Source: Ustulina deusta (lineage: Eukaryota > Ascomycota > Sordariomycetes > Xylariales > Xylariaceae). From it: a stretch of 64,000 nucleotides of DNA. The notes under the pieces were generated by a model. That model saw only the letters and a program-made list of their open reading frames with translations. It was not told the origin of the DNA and did no database searches. Where the stretch lies: NCBI GenBank assembly GCA_023159155.1, contig JAJNNX010000060.1:298422-362421 (forward strand), written 5' to 3'. The position numbers were made by a program, and so were the translations under genes. The first letter of the stretch is position 1; every line of letters starts with the position of its first letter. Of this stretch, positions 11,629-21,521 are shown in pieces.

Positions 11629-13233
11629 ATGGTGAGCCGACTGCCACATCCTCATTGCTGCCCGTCCCCGGTTCTCCTGTGCTGACAATGTGGGCTAGGG
11701 TCAAAACCAGTCTGGGATGAATCCTGGTCAGGATGGGAGAGATGACAAGGACAAGAAGGTATGTGTCCATCCAGGTTCTGGCCTGTCGCGTCGTGGCATC
11801 TCCTAATCGTCGTCGCTGTCCAACCTGGCCACCTCGATCCCTTGCTTACAGCATAGCAGAAGGACAAGCCCAAGTACGAACCGCCCCCGCGACCAACCAC
11901 CCGCATCGGCCGCAAGAAGAGAAAGGCCGGCGGCACCTCCGCTGCCGCCAAGCTCCCCGCCGTCTACCCAACGAGTCGATGCAAGCTGCGTCTGCTGCGG
12001 ATGCAGCGCATCCACGATCACCTCCTGCTGGAGGAAGAATTTGTCGAGAACCAGGAGCGTCTGCGCAAGGCCAAGGCCGCCAAGGACAACACCGGTCCTG
12101 CTCCCGACCTCGAGGCCGGCGATCGGATGGCCGACGAACGGGGACGGGTCGATGACATGCGCGGCAGTCCCATGGGCGTTGGCACGCTCGAGGAGATGAT
12201 CGACGATGACCACGCCATCGTCTCGAGCACCACCGGGCCCGAGTACTATGTTAGCATCATGAGCTTCGTAGACAAGGATCTGCTGGAACCGGGTGCCTCC
12301 GTCTTGCTGCACCACAAGAGTGTCTCCATAGTTGGCGTCCTCACCGACGATACGGACCCTGCCGTCAACGTCATGAAGCTGGACAAAGCCCCGACCGAGT
12401 CATATGCCGATATTGGAGGCTTGGAGTCGCAAATCCAGGAAGTCCGAGAATCCGTCGAACTACCCTTGTTGCATCCCGAGCTATACGAAGAGATGGGCAT
12501 CAAGCCGCCGAAAGGTGTCATCCTTTACGGTGCTCCTGGTACTGGAAAGACGCTGCTGGCGAAGGCCGTTGCCAACCAGACATCAGCTACCTTCTTGCGC
12601 ATTGTCGGTAGTGAGCTGATCCAGAAATATTTGGGTGATGGGCCTCGTTTGGTTCGCCAGCTGTTCCAGGTGAGTAATTCTTACATATTCTGTTCGATCC
12701 CGCTAGACTAACGATCCGCCCCATAGGTTGCTGCGGAAAATGCCCCCTCCATCGTATTTATTGACGAAATTGATGCCATTGGCACAAAACGATACGATTC
12801 TACATCTGGTGGAGAGCGGGAAGTGCAGAGAACCATGCTGGAACTCCTCAATCAGCTAGACGGCTTCGACGACAGGGGAGACGTCAAGGTCATCATGGCT
12901 ACCAACAAGATCGAGACACTGGATCCGGCCCTCATCCGGCCCGGCCGTATCGACCGCAAGATCCTATTCGAGAACCCCGACCAGAACACGAAGCGCAAGA
13001 TCTTCAACCTGCACACCAGCAAGATGAGTCTCAACGAGGACGTAGATCTCGACGAGTTCATCAGTCAGAAGGATGACCTGTCAGGAGCCGATATCAAGGC
13101 AATCTGCTCCGAGGCGGGTCTCATGGCGCTCCGTGAGCGCCGCATGCGAGTCCAGATGGCCGACTTCCGAGCCGCTAGAGAAAGAGTGCTGCGTACCAAG
13201 CAAGAGGGCGAACCTGAGGGTCTGTACTTGTAG
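11629..13233 (+). CDS. RPT2: 26S proteasome regulatory subunit 4 (AAA ATPase Rpt2)
   Basis: One of six AAA ATPases in the base of the 19S particle, unfolding substrates and opening the 20S gate. Four coding exons: 11629-11631 (only the ATG), 11699-11758, 11860-12669 and 12727-13233; 459 aa. After the first intron the protein reads [11 protein letters not shown], so Gly2 is exposed for the N-myristoylation known for Rpt2. A coiled-coil/OB region (about 60-190) precedes the AAA domain. Walker A GAPGTGKT is at about 244, Walker B FIDEID at about 302, then [18 protein letters not shown]. The C-terminus ends LYL, the HbYX motif that docks into the 20S alpha ring. The third exon has a tandem TAGCAG acceptor (11851-11859), so isoforms with or without one Gln are possible. 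The gene looks intact. Confidence 0.96.
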
Positions 13234-14053
13234 TCTGCTGCTGCTGGATGTAAAGTAGTAATAAGGATCGTGCTGCAGAAGAGATACAATGAGCGGGAAG
13301 GTCTCTGCTGCCTGATAGAATCTTCCAAGACATTGAGTGATGACATGGTAGTTTTTATGACTAGTGAATTATGCTCATGACGCTCATGCTGACGACGGTT
13401 AAGACAGCAGTTATAACTGGTGGATATGTGAGAATTCTCATTTCTGCTCCCTCTGTTATTATCGTTCCTCATAGTATATCAGTAAACTTTGCTTCGGGTT
13501 ATCAAGGCCTTGATCAAGCCGACTATGGCCAACTAAGAAAATTCGAGAAAGGAATGTATGATCGATCAAACGCCGCTGTCGTCTAGCAAAGGTATCTTGG
13601 CCAAGGCGAGATCTAGTCTGTATTCTATATAGTCGCGCTAGTAAGGTGGAATCGATTCGTATTCGAGGGTTCTCAGCACTCCAGAGCTTAGGTCGATCCT
13701 CTAATAAAGCTGCCTGCCTCAACATATCTCATCACTTTCCGCTAACCGCTACTCGCTGCTTAATCCAGTCTTGTGCTGTTTGAGGTACTGCCGCTGCCAT
13801 TTTAGTCCCCACCTTCTCGATTTCTTATTAGTTTCTATTTTGATAAATCACTATGGCTCTGCTATCACCTATTCCTACGTAAACGTTTATAGGTTGGCTG
13901 TTGGCCTGTGTACTCACCGGGTCGGCGGAGCTTGGAACCATGGCACCGGAAATCTGTGCTTCAATTCGAGAAAGGTTCCGTCATTTTGACTTGTTAGGCC
14001 CGTGCTTGGAATTCGGGCCGTTCTATATAGAATTATATTTCAGCCTTTAGCCT
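13234..14053. other. Intergenic region, RPT2 3' flank to subtilase relic
   Basis: About 820 bp between the 3' ends of RPT2 and the subtilase relic. No frame has coding character. At its right edge is a heptamer tandem repeat (TTTAGCC units, about 14045-14068) that overlaps the end of the subtilase reading frame. Confidence 0.5.
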
Positions 14054-15164
14054 TTAGCCTTTAGCCTTTCTGACTGCCTCTGCCATCAGAGCCAATCTCA
14101 TGGGATGCGAGCGATCTTCAAACTCATGAATCCCCAAGTATGACCACTTCTCCCCCATCTGCGTCGCCATCTTCTCAAAAAGCGCACTCGTCCCAGTTCT
14201 TGACCATAGTCTTGTTAGCTTCTCTTTATCTCGAGGACCTAGTTGTTTCTGCAAATCCGCCTCGTGTATGCGTGCGTAGCCCAACAGCACCGCGGCGATC
14301 CCTGCGGCGATCGGCGTCGCCACCGACGTCCCTGACTTGCACACATCCGCGCCTTCGTCCTTGCTCTTCGTGAGGGATGCCCCCGGCACGTCCAGTCCCA
14401 GCGTCATGAAACACGTTGCTGCGTTGTAGTCAGGTGGCGGGTTAAAGCGCTCCGCCCAGCCGTAGTCATCGGTGCCGCGGATGGAGAGAACGTTAGCGTT
14501 GCTTGCTGGAAACATTTCATCCCTATTCCCGCCAAGTTGTTGGCGGCCGCCGCGAAGAAGATAATATCAGAGTTTGTCTCCTGAAGTGCCTCGAGTATAG
14601 CGTTGCTAATGACCCATTTGTTGCCGACGAGGATTTCTTCATCAAATCCGAACGACATCGTGATGATATTCGCCTTACAGTCCTTCCAGGCCCATTTTAT
14701 CGCCTTGGCCCTAGTCAGCTCTATCTACTGCCTAGTGTTCTGGGCAAGATATGAAGACGCGGGCCAGAACGGGAAATGATGACTTACTTGAGAGCAATAT
14801 TTCTAGTTGCATTCTGCAAATCCGTTGCATCTTGTGTCACACAGGCAACGAAAATGTCAGCGGCCGGCGCCACTTTCATTAACACTGATACGAGATGTGT
14901 GCCATGTCCGTCTTCATCCTTTGCGTGTGGTTGATCCTCCACAATGAAGTCCCTCCAACTGCGAAGGCGCGGCTTGTGATCTCTGTTGAAGAACACGGCA
15001 TCTGGATCGTAACCGGTGTCTAAAACCGCGAAACGGATCCTCTTCTCCTTTAATTCTTTCTTCTGGAATGCAGAAAATACCTCTTTCAGGACGCTGCTCT
15101 CTTTGATTTCCCCGCCGTGACTTCGCAGCTTATACTTAGGTAGAGTGCATGCTACTGCAAACAT
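14054..15164 (-). pseudogene. Subtilisin-like serine protease (S8 family), frameshifted
   Basis: Minus strand, one GT-AG intron (14787-14711) joining RNIAL to KAKAIKWAW. The S8 catalytic triad is visible: Asp in FAVLDTGYDPDA, His in DEDGHGTHLVSVL, Ser in KSGTSVATPIAAG. The reading frame breaks near 14520-14545. The first frame runs through IIFFAAAANN, and the conserved continuation GGNRDEMFPAS, NVLSIRGTDDYGW is in the next frame, as if one base were missing. No splice pair bypasses the break. The N-terminus starts directly at the catalytic domain, about 20 residues before the Asp region, with no prodomain or signal peptide. This resembles the intracellular subtilase modules found in fungal NLR-type and HET loci rather than secreted proteases. 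It faces the C2H2/NACHT relic head-to-head about 30 bp away. A sequencing error is the alternative to a true pseudogene. Confidence 0.75.
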
Positions 15165-15195
15165 ATCAGGGGCGTGCCCGTGTTAAATAACCTAG

Positions 15196-16332
15196 GCGTC
15201 CTTCAATTACAATGAGAACAAGGACGTGCACTTGGGAAGGCATCTTGAGTTTATTCTACTTAAAGATACTGCCAAAAGGCATAATAATAGAGAAGAGGCG
15301 AAGGATAGAATGAATAAAATGGTTGCTGACAAAGAGGGGTTTAGTTTAGTAAGGTGACTCTGGACCAGCGACATCTGATCTTGGCAAATTTGCGGCGTCG
15401 CCATAGATTTAGATATGCGAGACGGCACCAACGAAAGTTAGACCAAACAATAGCCCAGCCCCTTATTGCGAAGCCTAAGCCAGTTGTACCCGTCCTGGAG
15501 GAGGACCAGGAAGCAACTCTCCCCCGCACGGAAGATGATCGGAAGCCTTCGTCGACGAAAGATTTCTCAAGTCAGTATTGGCCACCGCTGTGCCGGGAAT
15601 CCCTCGCATCTCAGATGTAAGCGAGGCTGCACCTTCTACAGCAGAAGAAGGCATTTTGGAGATGATGATACCTTCACAAGCAGCTGCTAGTCGCTTGTCA
15701 GTGTCTGTTGCGAGGATGCACTATCCCTCGCCTCCTCCGATATCTGGGCTTGTGAAGGGGTTCATCAGTCACAACCGGATCAAACATAAAGACGCAATAC
15801 CGGAAGATCAAATCACCAACCTCCAAGAGTCAAGTCGCAAAATAGCCCCTCCAAACATTCCCAATGCCCCTTGTGTCCTTGGCCCCAAGATGAGGAGGCA
15901 GTACCGGATGCCTCCGCTACCCTTGAGCGTGTTGCCAATTGCATCCACGAATTCTCGCTTAATGCTGTTCCTTGGGCCAAGTCTTCTGATGTACATTCGT
16001 CAAATATTCCAAACGGTGTAGTCAAAAGGTGGCTTCAAACCATAGAAGAGACCGAACCCCTAAATAACTGCGAGGTTGGTATGGCCGAAGAGGACGCCAA
16101 AACCCAGAAGGTCCGCGAGGAACCAGAACCTGTTTACGTACCAGAGGAGTATTTCGCCGAAAGTTCCGCCAGGTCATCCCAGGTAGAACGAGAATCTTCA
16201 TCGTCCGACGACAACGATCTTGACGACAGTCTTCCCGAAGTTAGGGGAACGTATTCTGACGACGATCTTGGCGGCGATGGTGACGACGATGACGACGAAC
16301 AATCACTTTCCGAAGATGACAAACGGCGTTGA
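15196..16332 (+). pseudogene. Relic of a fungal C2H2-family multidomain protein (N-terminal and acidic tail parts)
   Basis: Coding character passes between frames along the plus strand. From 15196 one frame gives KDVHLGRHLEFILLKDTAKR and KMVADKEGFSLV. After a break near 15355, another gives LRRRHRFRYARRHQRKLDQ. A third, from about 15575, gives TAVPGIPRISDVSE and MHYPSPPP. A single-base shift near 15862 leads to QCPLCPWPQDEE, then a Ser/Asp/Glu-rich acidic tail ending at TGA 16330-16332. The order (RRHRFRYA basic stretch, HYPSPPP, CPLC finger) is one I associate with a large expanded family of fungal proteins with C2H2-like fingers. Here the central finger block expected after HYPSPPP is missing, so there is an internal deletion besides at least three frame breaks. 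The tail frame continues past the TGA into the NACHT linker. Family assignment is from memory of the motif pattern and is moderate. Confidence 0.5.
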
Positions 16333-18550
16333 GGAATCTTTGACTGGCTCTCTAGAGTTCCATATGCTCCCCGGTAAAATGAAAATATCAAAAAGTATTA
16401 AGAAGGCACCGGACAATGGTTTGTGAATTCACAGGGAATACTAGCATTGGCTGCAGAACAACGGGCAGACATTGTTCTGTCATGGCAACCACAGAGCAGG
16501 GAAAACCATCCTCGCATCTGTCGTTACCAAGGAGCGAGATAATAGCTGTTGCGATAATAGTGTTGGCATTGCATACTTCTATTTTGCCTACGACTAACCG
16601 CATAGAACTTATAAGTGTATTACAGAACTTAAAGAAAAAGCAAAAGTAAATATTTTTATAACTTCTAGTTTCACTCCTGAAATAGTGAACGTACTGGAAA
16701 AAGGTTTAGTTCTGGAAATCTGTACTAGAGAAGACGATTTGAGAAAATTCCTCGGCAATAAGATTGCATATCTTTAAATGTAGAGAATTCTAGAGAACAA
16801 AACTAAGATCTGTAACGCTGCAGATAGCAAGTATAACTTATATTGTTCTAAAAACAAATATTATTCACGAACTTTGTAGGTTTCTGGTTGCTAAGCTTTT
16901 ACTAAACGTGCTAAATAGGGCAGCAAACAAAGAGAAGATCCGATAGTATCTGGATCACTTCTCTGTTAGTGTCAGGGATGTATATTACACTACCCTAGGG
17001 AGTGGGTATATCAGTATTCTGTATATATATTGGTGTTGCCCCCCTAGATATTTGGGAGGTTTAGGAATCAATTGACCACTCTATTGAGCCCTAACTACCT
17101 ACCTGCTTCCCAGCTGCAGATGAGACTCTCTATTCACTCTGGACCTAACCCCTCTGACAGTTAGGTCAGTTACTTACGACTATATATATGAAAGTTTTAT
17201 GATGCACCGAATTAAGAAACAAGAAGGAAATATACCATTGTTAGCGAAAAGAGCCCTAGCCTGGATGATCTGTGCTATGAGGCCATTAACCACGTTAGAA
17301 CTTTAGCACGCGCTTGCGATATAACCCGAGGACCGTGAACTAAACAAAGATAACATTCTAGAACTCGATACAATCATCTTAGTTTTCTGTGGATTGGTTA
17401 ACGTAGATAAAAAAAAAAAGATTATCCGGTCTGCGCATTTTACAGCAAGGAAATACTTCGAGCAGTCATAGAAAGATTGGTTCGAAAGTACAGACGCCGA
17501 TATTACAACGGCCTGTGTCGCATATCTTTCATTGGAACTATTTTCTAAAGAAGGGCCTTGTTGTAAAATCGATAAGTATAAGGAACGGCTACGCTCGAAT
17601 CCGCTCTTCAAATATGCCGCGAGCAACTGGGGGCTCCACGCCCGTGAATCTCTGGTGCTAGATCAAGGCGTAATATACTTTCTCAAGGATCAAAAAGCTG
17701 TTGAAGCATCAAGCCAAGTACTGTTTGGCTATCGCGATACGTCAAGGGGTGCGACAGGATTACACTTGGTGGCGTACTTTGGTCTAGAGAAAGCAGCGAA
17801 TGCCTTGCTTTTGGATGTGCCTTATGTAGAGTTGAAAGATCCTTACAGCCGGACACCACTGTCATATGCCGCGGAGAACGGACTCCAATCTATCGTTGAA
17901 CGGCTACTTCAGATAGATAACGTCGACCCAGACTCAAAGGATATGTACAACCGAACGCCACTGTCACTTGCCGCTGAGAACGGATACAAATCTATCGTTG
18001 AACGGCTACTTCGGATAGATAACATCGATCCAGACTCAAAAGATGGTCTAAACCGAACGCCGCTGTGGCTTGCAGCCTAGGCAGGACATAATGCGATTGC
18101 TGCGTTACTGCTTAAGAGGGTAGTCGATGCAGACGCGGAAAATGACTGGGGCAGGACTCCATTGATGATTGCGGCCAAACACGGGGCATGAAATAGTTGT
18201 GCAGATACTTCTTGATTCGGGCAGAGTTGATGTCAACTTAGCAGACAAATACGGTTGGACGCCACTATCCCATGCTGCGGATCAGGGGCATCAGGCAGTT
18301 GTGCAAATGCTCCTTAATTCGGGCAAAGCTGATGTTAACCTGGCAGACACATATCATGGTTGGACGCCACTGGTTACGTGCTGCTAAAAAGGGGCATAAA
18401 GAAGTTGTGCAGCTACTTCTTGATTCGGGCAAAGCTGATGTCAACCCGGTAGACAAATTTGGTTTCACGCCACTACGATATGTTAAAGGCAAGGGGCACG
18501 AGGCAGTTGCTGCGTTGCTGCTTGCGGCTGGAGCCGTCGATGAAGGCTGA
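16333..18550 (+). pseudogene. NACHT-ankyrin (fungal NLR / STAND-type) gene relic
   Basis: Successive pieces match the fungal NACHT-ankyrin layout. The pre-NACHT linker has IFDWLSRVPYAP and GTGQWFVNS (about 16333-16440). A degraded P-loop has AGKTILASVV (about 16485-16515), and then comes FITSSFTPEIV (about 16650). The winged-helix-like stretch has LLAKRALAWMICAMRPLTTLEL (about 17240-17305, one stop following). Next is HFTARKYFEQS (about 17435) and DITTACVAYLSLELF (about 17500). Ankyrin repeats follow at 17750-18540, with repeated TPLSYAAENG, TPLSLAAENG and TPLMIAAKHG units. The frame is broken by an internal deletion after the P-loop, by several frameshifts, and by stops at 16595, 17304, 17469 and 18078. 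At 17304, 17469 and 18078 the expected residue is Gln. In life such proteins are signal-transducing NTPases of fungal non-self recognition and programmed cell death. This copy cannot make one. Confidence 0.8.
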
Positions 18551-18858
18551 GGTGCCCAGGCAGATAGATAGAAAGACACCTAAAGGTACCAACCATGAGA
18601 CACCCACCTATCCACCCAGGCGGCTACTTACTCCCTACCTATATGTAGGCACCTCTTGAGGCCGGCAAAGCCAATACTAAATCGGCTATTTTACATGGGG
18701 AAGGCGACGCCGGGAATTAGTCGTCGAATAGATGGCCACGCCTCGGTTTTCAGGCCGAGGCCAAATACAGGGTCAACCATCCGATATGAATAACTTTCTC
18801 CCATCACGCCTACCATGTAGCTCGATTGAACGGCACAAGAACAAGTGATACTTCTTCA
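18551..18858. other. Short intergenic gap
   Basis: 308 bp between the ankyrin relic and the 3' end of the oxidoreductase gene. No coding content, repeat or RNA was recognised. Confidence 0.5.
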
Positions 18859-20124
18859 TCATAACTCAACCTCGCGACCCGTCATCGAGCTTTCTCTCGC
18901 GGCCTCGAGAATCCACAGCACATCCCGCGCCTCCGACGCCGGCACAGGCACCGGCCCCTTGCCTCGGAGCGCCTCTCCAAACAGCTCGTAGATCCTCCGA
19001 TACGTCACCGGCGGCTCGACGTTCGGGCAGACCGCCTCACGCATCTGCCCGCCCTCGCCGACCGTGACGAGTCGCCCGTGCCATTCCGCCGAGTCCCGGC
19101 CAAACTGGCCATCGCTCGTCCTCATGCCCGCCTTCAGCTGGTCCTCCTGCGGATCGAGCCCGGCCTTGTGATAGCTCCCCTTGGCGCCCCGGACCCAGAA
19201 CCGCGGCTGCCGCGTCTCGGTGCTCAGCACGCCGATGCGCACGTGCACGATCAGCCCGGACCCGTAGAACAGCTGCATGTTCACGCCGTCGGGCTCGACC
19301 GCCGGGTCCGCCGCCCCGAGCACCCGTCCGTCGCGCTGGCTGACGAGCTTGGCGAAGACGCTGCGAGGCCGCCCGAAGAGCACGTACGCCTGGTCCACCA
19401 GGTGCGTGCCCAGGTCGTACAGCGCCGACCCGCCTTGCGAGATGCTCAGCTCACCTTTCCAGCTGGTCGGCTTCTCCAGCCGGTACCGGTCGAAGTGCGT
19501 CTCGAACTCGTAGATCCGGCCGAGCACGTCGTCGGATATCAGCTTGCGCACCGTTTGGAAGTCGCCGTCCCACCGCCGGTTTTGGTACACGCAGATCTGC
19601 AGGCTCTTCTCCTCCGCCAGGCGCATGAGTTCGGTGGCCTCGGCTGAGCTGGGCACGAACGGCTTCTCCGCGAAGACGTGCTTGCCTGCGTTGAGAGCTC
19701 GCTGGGCTATGGAGAAGTGTGTCTCTGGAGGCGTCGAGAGCACGACGACGTCTAGGTCGACGTCGGAGAGGAAGGGCTCCAGGGATTTGAAGTGGTTTAG
19801 GTCGGGGTAATCTTGGGGCGCCGAGGACTCGGGCTGCGGATTGCGCTGCAGGATGGAATGAAGTTTGAAGGCTGGGGTGATGGCTATGAAGGGGATGTGG
19901 AAGATTTTGGCCGACATGCTGGATGGCGGGTGAGTGGGCGAGTTTTGGATTGAGGCACGTATGTGATATGATATTGGATGAGATGAGATCATGCCTCTCT
20001 TTTCGAGGGCTGAAAGTTGAACTTTGGAGGGAGGGACGGGGACAGACGGAAAAAACGGATAGACGAAAACTCACCCATAACCGATGATGCCGACATTGAA
20101 TATCTTTTCTTCTGTTTGCGCCAT
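18859..20124 (-). CDS. Gfo/Idh/MocA-family NAD(P)-dependent oxidoreductase
   Basis: Likely a cytosolic NAD(P)-dependent dehydrogenase acting on a sugar, inositol or related polyol; the exact substrate cannot be told. Two exons on the minus strand, 20124-20075 and 19918-18859, joined by a 156-bp GT-AG intron; 369 aa. The first exon carries the start of the Rossmann fold (MAQTEEKIFNVGIIGYG) and the junction restores GYGMSAKIFHIPF, the GxG dinucleotide-binding turn. The family EKP motif is at about residues 101-103 (HVFAEKPF). The C-terminal alpha/beta domain has GSALYDLGTHLVDQA, the GxxxDxGxHxxD signature with the catalytic-region His. A shorter reading beginning inside the second exon would lose the nucleotide-binding loop. 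Coding sequence is GC-rich, unlike the relics to its left. It looks intact. Yeast relatives are uncharacterised YDR/YML-type proteins, so no symbol is given. Confidence 0.92.
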
Positions 20125-21521
20125 GGCGATGTTGTGAGGCGGATGAGACGATGGCGATGAAGATCAGGGTGCGGGGTGGAAGTGATGAGGGGTCGTAGTC
20201 TTCGATAATAAAGATGCTGAGAGAAAATGAAGGGATGGAGAAATTGGGTTGAAACTTCCCTCGGGCGGCTCAATATCTTTAGATAGACAAAAACGATCTC
20301 ATGTATTTACATGACTTTAAAGCTGGATTTATAGGGATGAGTAAAATCGTGATAAAGACGTGTTGAACTCTATATATCTTAGTGACCTAGGTTGGTTGTC
20401 AACTGCCGAGATAGGTTGCGGGTACGATAGCAAGAGAAGAACTGTTACGATTGCCTTCCTTGTATGGTATAGCGCCTTGCTCTCGATGCTAGTGAAGGTA
20501 GGGGCGTAATTCGGACAAATTGCGGACAGCCTGTTTCCCCTCTATGTTATGGCTCTCATATTCTCTCTATCTCTCTCTATCTCTACCGCTTACTTGATGT
20601 ATGTTATGGAGTGGAGAGATTTGCTTGTAGCATACCTAGGTAGGTAGTGTATTCTAATCGGGCATTTTTACCATGTTAGGAAAAGTTATGTCTTGACTGG
20701 CGGTTATTACAATTACCTAAGTAAGTAGATGGGTAAAGAGGTCTAAGTAGAGTACTAATATGGGTAAGTTCTGCTAAATGCCTTCACTGGTGAGCTCAAG
20801 TTGTTCATTCGCTTGCTTAAATGCTGACCTGCGAGAGTTGTGTGAGTAGCTCTACAAAGTATTTATAAGTAGGTTGTATATATACAGTATGTTACCACGA
20901 TGATTACCCTAGATAGTATCAGTATAGGTACTTGGCTACGTGTATACTGTCGACGCTGGGAAGAAACAAGCTGTATCGGGATTAGTCTAGTATTCTTTCT
21001 GCTTTGGGAATAGTCATTACCAGCAAGCAGCTCATGAGGGGCTATCCCAGTGTAGCGGGGCTTCACGGCAAGTTGAGTAAGTACTAAGTATCCAATTACG
21101 GTAACTATACCTACCTCTTTTTTTCTTGATGCATTTTCATGTGTCATTTACCCTCAACACCACGATGCATCTGGTGTACCTGGGTCGACTTAAATCCTCT
21201 CCCTCCTCTCGGCTGGCCGTCTAACGAAACTATCAATAGCTACGATAGCGAAATTTGTCATTTCTCATTCATAGACTGTCCAGACGCAACACTGTGGACT
21301 GCAGAGAGAGAGGGAGACAGCACCAGAACATGGGTTAGCATCGCGAATCGCGAATCGCACCTCTCGCTCTCGTCATTTCCTCGCATCTCCTCTCCAACGG
21401 CAGATTGCGCCCGTTGTCTTGGGGGGAAAAGCCGAGTACCGGAGAGAATGCACCATCTCGCCGGCCCTCGTCGCTGTCACTACCCCAAATACCATCGCGA
21501 CCATCGAGGCGCATCTGAAAT
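20125..21521. other. Intergenic region between divergent oxidoreductase and NADH kinase genes
   Basis: About 1.4 kb. It contains a CTCTCTAT microsatellite at about 20561-20586 and several TACCTAGGTA-type motifs (about 20633-20648). The short frames on either strand have no domain content. Presumably it holds both promoters. Confidence 0.55.

Noticed and set aside
19078..19647. 189-codon plus-strand frame with Arg/Pro/Val-rich product
   Set aside because: Antisense to the Gfo/Idh/MocA oxidoreductase, which has clear motifs.
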